A stretch of 64,000 nt of DNA from JAFGPS01 sp964628465 (lineage in GTDB: Bacteria > Planctomycetota > Phycisphaerae > Sedimentisphaerales > Anaerobacaceae). A model generated the notes under the pieces. It was not told the origin of the DNA, ran no database searches, and saw only the letters and a list, made by a program, of their open reading frames with translations. Location of the stretch: contig CAZVOA010000011.1 of the NCBI GenBank assembly GCA_964628465.1, forward strand, positions 24,687 to 88,686, in the 5' to 3' direction. Shown piece after piece: positions 34,721 through 42,545 of this stretch (positions are counted from its first letter, which is position 1; every line of letters starts with the position of its first letter). Both the position numbers and the translations under genes were made by a program.

Positions 34721-35812
34721 ATGGAAAAACTAGACCTTACAAAATTCAATGAAAAGTTAAGAAATTACGCTCTCGAGATAATTAATATATATGAAAATTT
34801 TTCTTTTTCAAATTTGAAACAACACGTATCTTTAGTAAAGAAAGCTCCTACTGGTATATATGATTCAGAATACTTTGAATACCCTGCAGTTTACTCTCTC
34901 TTAGCATATGGTATAGAAGGTCTCGATGCATTATATGAGTTATCATTATGTGGACATAGTGTTTCTGGATATTGGATATCTTCTGATGCATTAATGGTTG
35001 CAGCAATTCAAAAGTCTGACATTGCTATTAGTAATATATTTTTAACTCAAACATATATTAATGATGAATCTTTTTGTAAATTAATAGCTATAGTTCAAAA
35101 GAATTGTAAGGACAAGGAAATATCAGATTACGCAAAATATTTACTTTCAAAACTAATAAATACATATATTTCTAATCCTGATCATAGAAATGAATTAGGT
35201 AAGATTCTAATAAAAACTGAAATAGCACTGGGAAAAAGTTGCGAAGAAGGAAGGAATCTTATTATTGAATATATCTCAAAAGCTTCTCTTAACTTAAGCG
35301 AAGAAATATGTGATAATTTAGATACTCTTGTGAAACAAGATTTAAATGAAAACGAGTATCAAAGTTATTTCCAGAAATTTCCGACGCTTCTTGATCCTAT
35401 GGCATCATCTATTATCTCAACACAAAATCTTGGTGAAATATGGAAAACTGATTTTGTCATTAAGAGATTGGACGATGAATATATATTTGTTGAAATTGAA
35501 AAACCAAGAGATACTTTATTCACCTTATATCCACATCCTACAAACTCTCTTTCACATGCCATCGGGCAAGTTCTGAATTGGCAAATATGGATTGAAGATA
35601 ATATTGCTTATGCTCATTTACATGGTTTTCCCGGGATACATTTTCCTAAAGGAATTATTATAATCGGAAGAGATAAAGATATGACTACAGAACAAATACG
35701 CTTCCTTAAATGCCTTAATGATAACTTATATCCAAGAATCATAATATTTACATACGATAATATTATTTCTAATGCTAGAAATATAATTAAAAATCTTACT
35801 TTAAAAATCTAA
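34721..35812 (+). CDS. Shedu-type (DUF4263) nuclease-like protein, candidate antiphage gene
   Basis: From the ATG at 34721 (GGGAG upstream) the product is 363 aa. The N-terminal ~200 residues are helical without recognised motifs. The C-terminal ~170 residues resemble the DUF4263/Shedu PD-(D/E)xK nuclease: NEYQSYFQKFPTLLDP, KTDFVIKRLDDEYIFVEIEK with the Asp and the ExE/K of the site, a DTLFT motif, and SHAIGQVLNWQIWI. Shedu (SduA) is a single-gene phage-defence system. Base composition is visibly more AT-rich than the flanking housekeeping genes, which suggests acquisition. Confidence 0.72.
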   Translation: MEKLDLTKFNEKLRNYALEIINIYENFSFSNLKQHVSLVKKAPTGIYDSEYFEYPAVYSLLAYGIEGLDALYELSLCGHSVSGYWISSDALMVAAIQKSDIAISNIFLTQTYINDESFCKLIAIVQKNCKDKEISDYAKYLLSKLINTYISNPDHRNELGKILIKTEIALGKSCEEGRNLIIEYISKASLNLSEEICDNLDTLVKQDLNENEYQSYFQKFPTLLDPMASSIISTQNLGEIWKTDFVIKRLDDEYIFVEIEKPRDTLFTLYPHPTNSLSHAIGQVLNWQIWIEDNIAYAHLHGFPGIHFPKGIIIIGRDKDMTTEQIRFLKCLNDNLYPRIIIFTYDNIISNARNIIKNLTLKI

Positions 35813-35870
35813 CCTAAAAGTTTTGACAGCATGGGCAAAAGTTCATCCTACCGTAATGTTATTTTAATAT

Positions 35871-35909
35871 TTCCTCGGTGTTCTCTGTGCCCTCTGTGGC
35901 AAAACATAA
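35871..35909. repeat. Repeat family F, copy 2
   Basis: TCCTCGGTGTTCTCTGTGCC followed by CTCTGTGGCAAAAC matches the widespread 'CTCTGTG...CTCTGTGGC' dispersed element. It lies just upstream of the pdxJ promoter. Confidence 0.55.
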
Positions 35910-35930
35910 AAAATGTTTTTGTTAATTCCC

Positions 35931-35958
35931 TTGTTTTAGGCAATAGGAATGTTATAAT
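35931..35958 (+). promoter_or_regulatory. pdxJ promoter
   Basis: TTGTTT (35931-35936), a 16-nt spacer and a perfect TATAAT (35953-35958) lie 28 bp upstream of the pdxJ ATG. GGAAAG precedes the start codon. Confidence 0.6.
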
Positions 35959-35985
35959 TCAACGGTTTTAATTGGAAAGAAAATT

Positions 35986-36711
35986 ATGGCATTATTAAAC
36001 GTAAATATAGATCATATAGCAACGATACGGCAGGCTCGGCTGACGGATGAGCCGGACCCGGTTTGGGCGGCGATGCAGTGCGAGTTGGCCGGTGCGAACG
36101 GTATTACTGTGCATTTGCGGCAGGACAGGCGGCATATCAACGACCGCGATGTGTACGTTCTGAACGAAACAGTCGCGTGCAAGTTCAATCTCGAAATGTC
36201 AATGACCGAAAGTATCGTGAAAATCGCGGAAGAAGTCGGGCCGGACCAGGTTACGCTTGTGCCGGAAAACAGGGACGAACTAACGACCGAAGGCGGCCTG
36301 GATTGTGCAAAACATAAGAAAAGGCTCGCCGAAGTAGTTAAAAGAATGCACAAAAAAGGCATTCAGGTCAGCACGTTCATTGTGCCGGACTTAAAGCAGA
36401 TTGAAGCTTCGATAGAAACCGGCTGCGACGCGATAGAACTGCATACCGGAATGTATGCAAACGCTAACACACAGAAAAAGGCGGAAAAATGTATCGATGA
36501 ATTGATAATCGGCAGAGATTACGCCCTGGAAAATAACCTAATAGTACACGCCGGTCATGGTTTGACGTACCGTAATATCGCGCCAATCGCGGGCATCGAC
36601 CATTTGAGCGAATTTAACATTGGACACAGCATTATTTCGCGTTCGGTTCTTACCGGAATGAGGCAGGCGACCAGCGAAATGATACAGCTTATAGACAAGT
36701 ACAGTTTTTAA
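35986..36711 (+). CDS. pdxJ: Pyridoxine 5'-phosphate synthase
   Basis: This 241-aa protein condenses 1-deoxyxylulose 5-phosphate with 3-amino-2-oxopropyl phosphate in the DXP-dependent vitamin B6 pathway. It has the PdxJ signature along its length: LNVNIDHIATIRQAR, GITVHLRQDRRHI, MSMTESIVKIAEEVGPDQVTL-type region, VPENRDELTTEGGLD, ELHTGMYA, VHAGHGLTYRNI, EFNIGHSIISRSVLTGM. Length is typical. GC content is higher than that of the Shedu-type gene before it. Confidence 0.95.
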   Translation: MALLNVNIDHIATIRQARLTDEPDPVWAAMQCELAGANGITVHLRQDRRHINDRDVYVLNETVACKFNLEMSMTESIVKIAEEVGPDQVTLVPENRDELTTEGGLDCAKHKKRLAEVVKRMHKKGIQVSTFIVPDLKQIEASIETGCDAIELHTGMYANANTQKKAEKCIDELIIGRDYALENNLIVHAGHGLTYRNIAPIAGIDHLSEFNIGHSIISRSVLTGMRQATSEMIQLIDKYSF

Positions 36712-36776
36712 TACAGAAGTATTATAATAAGAAGAAATTATACCGCTTATATATAAAATAAGATTAGGAGTATAAC

Positions 36777-37649
36777 ATGTTTACAGGAGCAATGGTTGCT
36801 TTAATAACGCCTTTTCATGATGGTGAAGTTGATTATAAAACTCTCGACGAATTGATTAATTTTCAGATAGAAGGCAGCATAGACGCGATTGTACCGGTCG
36901 GAACAACCGGCGAATCCCCCACTCTCAGCACGGAAGAACACAAACAGGTAATACAGAGAATAGTTGACGTAGTTGACGGACAAGTCCCTGTAATAGCCGG
37001 TGCAGGCTCGAACAGCACCGCCGAAGCTATCGAACTTACCGCTTTCTCCAAACAAGTCGGTGCGGACGCTACATTGCAGGTAACACCATACTACAATAAA
37101 CCAACGCAGGAAGGTTTTTATCAGCATTTCAAGGCGATAGCCGAAGAAGTCGATTTACCAATGATTTTGTACAACATACCCGGCAGATGCGGCGCTGGCA
37201 TGACACCGGAGACTATTGCTCGTTTAGCAGAGATTGAGAATATCGTCGGTATTAAAGAAGCAACCGGAAGTCTTGACCAGGCGAGCGAAATCGCGAATCT
37301 TTGTGATATTACCATTCTTTCGGGAGATGATTCGCTTACGCTTCCTCTTGCGTCAATTGGCGCAAAAGGCGTAATCAGCGTAGTTGCCAATATTGTTCCG
37401 GCTGACGTGAAAGCTTTGACCGATTTGATTCTCGAAGGTGATTTGGTTTCGGCGAGACAATGGCATAAAAAATTGTTCAAACTCTGCAAAAACATGCTCA
37501 CTTTGGCGACGAATCCGATACCGATTAAAGCCGCGATGGCTATGCTGAATATCGCTCCGGAAGAACTTCGTCTGCCGATGACACCTCTGGAAGAACCGAA
37601 AAGAGTTATTCTGAAACAGACGTTGAAAGACTACGGGCTGCTGAGCTAA
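36777..37649 (+). CDS. dapA: 4-hydroxy-tetrahydrodipicolinate synthase
   Basis: This 290-aa protein has all DapA features: TGAMVALITPF at the N-terminus, VPVGTTGESPTLS, VTPYYNKPTQEG, the catalytic Tyr in ILYNIPGRCG, the Schiff-base Lys in GIKEATGSLDQ, and ILSGDDSLTLPL. It makes the first lysine/diaminopimelate branch intermediate from pyruvate and aspartate semialdehyde. AGGAG lies just upstream of the ATG. A second, more distant DapA-superfamily gene is at 43888. Confidence 0.95.
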   Translation: MFTGAMVALITPFHDGEVDYKTLDELINFQIEGSIDAIVPVGTTGESPTLSTEEHKQVIQRIVDVVDGQVPVIAGAGSNSTAEAIELTAFSKQVGADATLQVTPYYNKPTQEGFYQHFKAIAEEVDLPMILYNIPGRCGAGMTPETIARLAEIENIVGIKEATGSLDQASEIANLCDITILSGDDSLTLPLASIGAKGVISVVANIVPADVKALTDLILEGDLVSARQWHKKLFKLCKNMLTLATNPIPIKAAMAMLNIAPEELRLPMTPLEEPKRVILKQTLKDYGLLS

Positions 37650-37671
37650 AGTCAATTTGGTGGGGTAGAAC

Positions 37672-37717
37672 CCGACAATTTTTCTTGTCATGCTGGGTGC
37701 GTAATTTTTTAGGCCTA
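37672..37717 (+). terminator. Possible dapA terminator
   Basis: An imperfect hairpin (ACCCGACAA against TTGTCATGCTGGGT) is followed by AATTTTTTAGG. It begins about 22 bp after the dapA stop. Bulges make it weak. Confidence 0.35.
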
Positions 37718-37735
37718 TTTTGATGTTACATATTA

Positions 37736-38770
37736 TTAAGGCGCGAGGAAAATATCTGTTGTACAGGATGGGGTTTCGTTGCCTTGATATACGTCAGTAT
37801 CCTGCAGAGTAAAGAAGTCATCATGACTAATTTGGCGTTTTCTGGCGAATTCTACCCGGCCGTCGCCGAATAAAAGATTTTGTCCGCGTTTACTGTGATT
37901 TGGGCTGTTTGTCTCTAATAGTTCCGGTTTAAGCTCTATCGTAATTGTCACTGAATAATCAGAAGGAAGTGTCTCGAATATCGGGTTTCTATCACCCATC
38001 AATACTTTCCTGCATGACATTTTCCCGCCGGATTGTTTTTGGCATCCAATTGGAAAACTATAGCTAACAAATCTCCTGTCAGGGAAATCCTTCAAATCTT
38101 TACATTGTTTTACATAAGATTGAAATTCGTCTTTGGTCACTCCTGACTTATGTATTTTCTTGACACCCGTGCAGATAAATTTTTCCGGCAGGACATATCC
38201 TTGTGCAATAAGAAGATACGGCTCCGCAGTTTTGGATTCTCCGTTTACGCCCGTTTTCCACCATGGAGCGCCTTGCGCCCGTGAAACTGATGGCGGTCTG
38301 TTGTCATTATCCGACATATAATTATGTAATCCATTGTAAATCTCATTCATTCCCATCGCACATTGCTGCTGCCAGTATTTTTGGCGAGCGTAACCGAAAG
38401 AAGGAACGAGAATGCCGGTAAAAATAATCAGCGCAGCCGCTATTGCCGCAACTTCGCTGAAATTCCGTAGGAAACCGATTTTTATAGGTGATTTTCTGTT
38501 CTGTTCCGCTTCAAGTAAATCATTTAACTTTTTGTCAGGGCTGGGGATATGTTTGATTCTAAGAAGTGTTGCCGCGACAAGATGATCCGGGCATTTTTGA
38601 ATACCAATGGAATCAAGCGGTGCAAAAGCGGCCTTCAACTTCGCGTACAGCTTTGAGGCTTCTTTATTATCCGCTATCAACCGGCTGGCTTTCTCAGCCT
38701 GTTCCTGTGATGTTATACCAATACAATAATCAAATAAAAGTTGTTTTTCTTCAATAGTAACAGAACTCAT
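37736..38770 (-). CDS. Anti-sigma-factor-like membrane protein with a pseudopilin-like C-terminus
   Basis: This 344-aa protein starts with a helical domain (LLFDYCIGITSQEQAEKA, ASKLYAKLKAAFAPL) like the receptor-binding parts of Planctomycete anti-sigma factors, then one membrane helix (EVAAIAAALIIFTGILV). The outer part resembles the DUF1559/type II secretion pseudopilin-like family: QCAMGMNEIYNGLHNY, NRPPSV, and NHSKRGQNLLFGDGRVEF near the C-terminus. It overlaps the ECF sigma gene by 4 bp, consistent with a sigma/anti-sigma pair. Function is inferred from context. Confidence 0.7.
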   Translation of the reverse strand: MSSVTIEEKQLLFDYCIGITSQEQAEKASRLIADNKEASKLYAKLKAAFAPLDSIGIQKCPDHLVAATLLRIKHIPSPDKKLNDLLEAEQNRKSPIKIGFLRNFSEVAAIAAALIIFTGILVPSFGYARQKYWQQQCAMGMNEIYNGLHNYMSDNDNRPPSVSRAQGAPWWKTGVNGESKTAEPYLLIAQGYVLPEKFICTGVKKIHKSGVTKDEFQSYVKQCKDLKDFPDRRFVSYSFPIGCQKQSGGKMSCRKVLMGDRNPIFETLPSDYSVTITIELKPELLETNSPNHSKRGQNLLFGDGRVEFARKRQISHDDFFTLQDTDVYQGNETPSCTTDIFLAP

Positions 38771-39387
38771 TTTTCGTCCTCGTTCCCAAAAGATGTTTGC
38801 CAGTCTTTTGAAAAACGGCCAACAGCCGTATGTAACCTACTCTTAACTGTTCCAATAGGTATACTTAAAATATCAGCCATTTGTTTGTAAGAAAATTTGT
38901 TAAAATATGCTAAATTTATAATTTCTCGTAAATTTTCCGGCATTTCAGCCAAAATATGCGCAACGCGCAATGAAGTTTCGCCTTTCTCAAGCTCATCTGA
39001 TGGAAAAGTCTTATCGGACGTTATCGTATTAAGCATTTCATCGAACGAAATATCCTGAGAATCAGCGATTGAACCTATAGTCACAGCGGCGGTTCTCTGC
39101 CATTTTCTCAAGGCGTCTTTGGCTTTGTTCGCAGCTATCGTGAATAGCCAGGGACGCAAAGGACGGCTCTGGTCGAAACTGTCTATGCTGTTAAATAACT
39201 GCATAAAAGTTTCCTGGAATACATCCTCCACAAGCTCCTGCCTGTTGAGAAATTGTTTTAAAAAGGTATAAAGGCCGTTTTTATAGCGGCTTACAATTTC
39301 CTGAAAAGCACTCTCCTGACCCTGTTTATAAAGCTCCAGGAGTTCTGCATCAGACATTTTATTAAAATCTTGAATCACAGTTTTCAC
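38767..39387 (-). CDS. ECF-type sigma-70 factor
   Basis: This 206-aa protein has region 2 (ELVEDVFQETFMQLFNSI, then SRPLRPWLFTIAANKAKDAL) and region 4 (LAYFNKFSYKQMADIL, IPIGTVKSRLHTAVGRF). Such factors direct polymerase to stress or envelope regulons. The frame starts with a GTG at 39387, with a possible ATG ten codons later; neither has a strong ribosome binding site. The gene for the membrane anti-sigma protein follows with a 4-bp overlap. Confidence 0.9.
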   Translation of the reverse strand: MKTVIQDFNKMSDAELLELYKQGQESAFQEIVSRYKNGLYTFLKQFLNRQELVEDVFQETFMQLFNSIDSFDQSRPLRPWLFTIAANKAKDALRKWQRTAAVTIGSIADSQDISFDEMLNTITSDKTFPSDELEKGETSLRVAHILAEMPENLREIINLAYFNKFSYKQMADILSIPIGTVKSRLHTAVGRFSKDWQTSFGNEDEK

Positions 39388-39486
39388 TCTTCATACCTTC
39401 TTATCTGAGGAATGTGCTTATTATATCAATTCTTTATTTAAATTAAAATCTTAATTTTGGGCAACTATTCCCGCGACAAAACTTTC

Positions 39487-39514
39487 TTGATAAAGCTCAA
39501 CAAAGAAGTATAAT
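39487..39514 (+). promoter_or_regulatory. Promoter of the class II aldolase gene
   Basis: TTGATA (39487-39492), a 16-nt spacer and TATAAT (39509-39514) lie about 60 bp before the aldolase ATG at 39575. Confidence 0.6.
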
Positions 39515-39574
39515 CCTGAAAGTAAATCTTTGAACGATACAGTTCACATAAAGCTATTATTGAAAGGCAAAATA

Positions 39575-40429
39575 ATGTCTCTTGAAAATATGAAAGCGAT
39601 GCTGAAAAAAGCAGCCATGCAAAAATACGGCGTAGGTGCTTTTAACATTCTTGATTATAATTCTACAAAAGCAGTCGTATTAGCGGCGGAAAAGCTGAAT
39701 GCCCCGGTAATAATACAAACGTCCACAAAAACAGTGCTTTATTGGGGAACAAAGGCTATTATAAACTGGGTAAAAGAGTTTGCCGAAGATTCGAAAGTAC
39801 CCGTCGCACTCCATCTCGACCACTGCAAAGACCTTGGAATGATAGAAGACTGCATTAATGCCGGCTGGACTTCGGTTATGATTGACGCATCTTCGAAACC
39901 GTTCGAGGAAAACCTGTCCCTGAGCAAACAGGTTATTGAAATGGCAAGACCTGAAGACATCACCGTAGAAGTCGAGCTTGGCGCAATTGTCGGCGTAGAA
40001 GATGACATTCACGTAAAAGAGCAGGACTCTCACCTTGTAAATATCGAGCAGGCACTTGAAATGTGTACCACCCTCAGGCCGGACTGTTTCGCCCCTGCTA
40101 TCGGAACGGCTCACGGACTTTATAAAGGCACGCCGAAAATCGCCTACGATTTACTTGAAAAAATCTCAAGCCGGATTGATATTCCGCTCGCCCTGCACGG
40201 CGGAACTGGACTTTCTGTAGAAGTATTCAAAAAGTGTATCGCATTGGGATGTGCCAAAGTGAATATCTCAACACAATTGAAATATGCGCATATTGACGGC
40301 TTTGTTAATTATCATAACGCGCACAACACCGAATACAATCCACTCAAGGAACTTGATGCCCAATACAAAGCCCTTGAAGCCGCGGTAATTGAAAATATTA
40401 AAATATTCGGCAGTGAAGGAAAAGCATAA
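39575..40429 (+). CDS. Class II fructose-bisphosphate/ketose-bisphosphate aldolase
   Basis: From the ATG at 39575 (GAAAGG 7 nt upstream; a TTG at 39530 gives only an unsupported extension) the product is 284 aa. Zn-binding and phosphate-binding motifs are present: LHLDHCKD with the first His pair, VEVELGAIVGVEDD, IGTAHGLYKG, and LHGGTGLSVEVFKKCI, then KVNISTQLK. The family includes FbaA, GatY and AgaY, so substrate (FBP or tagatose-bisphosphate) cannot be fixed. It is followed by a HAD phosphatase. Confidence 0.9.
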   Translation: MSLENMKAMLKKAAMQKYGVGAFNILDYNSTKAVVLAAEKLNAPVIIQTSTKTVLYWGTKAIINWVKEFAEDSKVPVALHLDHCKDLGMIEDCINAGWTSVMIDASSKPFEENLSLSKQVIEMARPEDITVEVELGAIVGVEDDIHVKEQDSHLVNIEQALEMCTTLRPDCFAPAIGTAHGLYKGTPKIAYDLLEKISSRIDIPLALHGGTGLSVEVFKKCIALGCAKVNISTQLKYAHIDGFVNYHNAHNTEYNPLKELDAQYKALEAAVIENIKIFGSEGKA

Positions 40430-40454
40430 AAATATTTATGTTATTGCGAACGAT

Positions 40455-40493
40455 GGGTGGCATCCTCATCCTGTTTTTTCAGGATGGGGATGG
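40455..40493. repeat. Palindromic repeat family B, copy 3 (short form)
   Basis: GGGTGGCATCCTCATCCTG, a TTTTTT loop, then CAGGATGGGGATGG. It equals one half of the family B outer stem plus the inner hairpin of copy 1. It lies between the aldolase and the HAD gene and resembles a terminator. Confidence 0.8.
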
Positions 40494-40531
40494 TAAACGA
40501 TTAGCAAAAATAATGATTACAGGAAAAACAA

Positions 40532-41251
40532 ATGAGCAAGATTAAAGCGTTGATTTTTGATTGTGACGGCGTACTCGTCGATACCGAACGTGACGGACAT
40601 AGAGTATCATTTAACAGAGCATTCAAGGCAAAAGGATTAAAAGTAGAATGGGATGTACCATTGTATGGCCGCTTGCTGGAAATAGCCGGTGGAAAAGAAA
40701 GAATGAAATTCTATTTCGACGAGAACGGCTGGCCGGAAAACATTAAAGATAAAGACGCTTTCATAAAAGAACTGCACAAGCTCAAAACAGACCTGTTCAT
40801 GCAAATTATTGAATCGGGAGAACTGCCCTTGCGTCCCGGCATAGCGAGAATTGTTGACGAAGCTATCGCAAAAAAATTAAAACTCGCGGTTTGCTCCACC
40901 TCAAATGAAAGAGCGGTAAATCTCGTTGTGGAAAAAATGTTAGGTGAAAAACGAAAAGTAAATTTTAACGCGATTTTAGCCGGAGATGTAGTCTCAAAGA
41001 AAAAACCAGACCCGGAAATTTACAACCTCGCATTACAAAGACTTGGCCTGAAACCAGATGAATGCGTGGTTGTCGAAGACAGCACAAACGGCTTCCTCGC
41101 CGCAAAAGCCGCCGGTATGCACTGCATAGTAACAACAAACGGCTACACAGAAAAAGAAGAATTCACAAACGCAGAATTAGTAGTCCCGGAATTAGGCGAC
41201 CCACCAACCGTAAACGTGACAATAGATACCGTTTTAAATCTTGCAAAATAA
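40532..41251 (+). CDS. HAD-superfamily phosphatase, CbbY/phosphoglucomutase-like
   Basis: This 239-aa protein has the HAD motifs: motif I FDCDGVLVDTERDGH, motif II VCSTSNERA, motif III SKKKPDPEIYNLAL and motif IV VVEDSTNGFLAAKAAGM. The cap domain (residues ~16-90) resembles CbbY. Likely substrates are small sugar phosphates; the aldolase neighbour fits this. AGGAAA precedes the ATG. Confidence 0.9.
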   Translation: MSKIKALIFDCDGVLVDTERDGHRVSFNRAFKAKGLKVEWDVPLYGRLLEIAGGKERMKFYFDENGWPENIKDKDAFIKELHKLKTDLFMQIIESGELPLRPGIARIVDEAIAKKLKLAVCSTSNERAVNLVVEKMLGEKRKVNFNAILAGDVVSKKKPDPEIYNLALQRLGLKPDECVVVEDSTNGFLAAKAAGMHCIVTTNGYTEKEEFTNAELVVPELGDPPTVNVTIDTVLNLAK

Positions 41252-41253
41252 AT

Positions 41254-41275
41254 GTAGGGTGCGTGCCAACGCACC
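41254..41275. repeat. Palindromic repeat family C, copy 2 (short hairpin)
   Basis: GTAGGGTGCGT, GCCA, ACGCACC: a 7-bp GGTGCGT/ACGCACC hairpin, two bases after the HAD gene stop and followed by ATTTTG. It may be that gene's terminator. Shares GTAGGGTG with copy 1. Confidence 0.7.
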
Positions 41276-41331
41276 ATTTTGAAAAGTTGAATGATGAAAC
41301 ATTTCACATTCTATCGCTTTTGTCATTCTCG

Positions 41332-41397
41332 CCCACAAAAGATAAACTTCGGCGGGAATTTATTCCATTCTGGATTTCGCATCAAGTGCGGAATGAC
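41332..41397. repeat. Palindromic repeat family E, copy 3
   Basis: GTCATTCTCGCC and GGCGGGAAT form one arm pair, and CTGGATTTCGCATCAAGTGC then GGAATGAC the other. The element overlaps the 5' part of a small open frame downstream. Confidence 0.75.
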
Positions 41398-41452
41398 ATT
41401 AAAGAAGCATTTCCTGATAGAAAAGTACCGCTTTGGTTTACATGACAAAGCT

Positions 41453-41602
41453 ATGCGGGCCATGAGACTGGCGATTAGAGGTGTCATAAAAAAACATTTG
41501 GTATTAAATATGCCTCTTGCTATATGGGACTGGGAAAAGAATAAAGTAAAACATGTCCCTCCTAAAACCGCTCTAAAAATCTTCGATAAAGAAGATAATT
41601 AA
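41453..41602 (+). CDS. Small protein or 3' remnant, unknown function
   Basis: The frame is open from 41291, but its first ~50 codons run through a family E repeat. The last 50 codons, from the ATG at 41453, look like real protein: MRLAIRGVIKKHLVLNMPLA, IWDWEKNKVKHVPPK, and an acidic-basic tail. I recall similar short conserved planctomycete proteins with the (I)AIW...V.VPP pattern. The 5' end may have been displaced by the repeat insertion. No ribosome binding site is seen. Confidence 0.4.
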   Translation: MRAMRLAIRGVIKKHLVLNMPLAIWDWEKNKVKHVPPKTALKIFDKEDN

Positions 41603-41694
41603 TATCATTCCTAAAGATTAGATATAAGTCTTTAATAATTATAATGCTCTTATTATTACGGAATCATTTGTCTGAATCTTATAGTAATTGGATT

Positions 41695-42510
41695 TCACTT
41701 TTTAGGTTTTAGAGGTCCAACATTTTTCCAATCAAACCAGAAGCCGTCTTGTTTTTTGGAGTCAATAATATACAACGATTTCTCTACCGTTTTTGTATTT
41801 GGATCAAATGGTGCACATATATATTTATCTCCGTATATTTTCAAAACAACGATATTGGAGGGATTTTTCAATACCAAGAATTCTATTTGTCTTTCCGCTT
41901 CTGCGTTTCCAATAACATTTGAAACCGTTAATATGATAACCAAAATAATTATCACATTAATAACCTTATTAGCTGTTAAAATGTTTTTTGGGGGGATAAT
42001 TTTATCTAATAGATTTGGTTCCTTAATATTTAATTTATTACGTTTCTCTTCTTGATATGCTAATTTTTGATAGTATGTACCTTTTCCCCTTTGTGTTATG
42101 AGAGGCAAAATAAATCCATCAAACAGAAAAATTACAAATACTAAGGCAACGCTCCACTTGTAAGTGTTCCATGCTTTTGTGTTTAAACTAATTAAAAGCC
42201 CTACTATAAAATAAATAAAATATGGCGCTGACCTCAAAATTATACGCTGAATTATACTTGATAGACTGCATACAAACACATAACAAGCATTTAAAATCCC
42301 ATACAAAATAAATATCAATGCAAGTAGATAAAATATAAATCTTAATATATTTATTAAGTCAATTTTTATTAGTTCTGGAGGTATTTTAAAATAGCTCGTA
42401 TATCCTTTTTCATAAAGAAAAGCTAATACATATCCTAAAATAGTAACTACACCGACTCCGAAACTGCTTTTTAACAGCGACAAAATATCATATTTTTCAT
42501 TTTCAACCAT
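41695..42510 (-). CDS. Membrane protein of unknown function
   Basis: This 271-aa protein has four or five helices in its first two thirds (SSFGVGVVTILGYVLAFLY, ILRFIFYLLALIFILYGIL, YFIYFIVGLLISL, VALVFVIFLFDGFILPLI) and another at VINVIIILVIILTVSNVIG, then a ~75-residue soluble tail with ILKIYGDKYICAPFDP-like beta segments. I recognise no family. It is notably AT-rich compared with the sugar-acid operon next to it, which suggests separate acquisition. Confidence 0.7.
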   Translation of the reverse strand: MVENEKYDILSLLKSSFGVGVVTILGYVLAFLYEKGYTSYFKIPPELIKIDLINILRFIFYLLALIFILYGILNACYVFVCSLSSIIQRIILRSAPYFIYFIVGLLISLNTKAWNTYKWSVALVFVIFLFDGFILPLITQRGKGTYYQKLAYQEEKRNKLNIKEPNLLDKIIPPKNILTANKVINVIIILVIILTVSNVIGNAEAERQIEFLVLKNPSNIVVLKIYGDKYICAPFDPNTKTVEKSLYIIDSKKQDGFWFDWKNVGPLKPKK

Positions 42511-42545
42511 CTATATCTCGATATCAAAATGATTATTCATATAAC

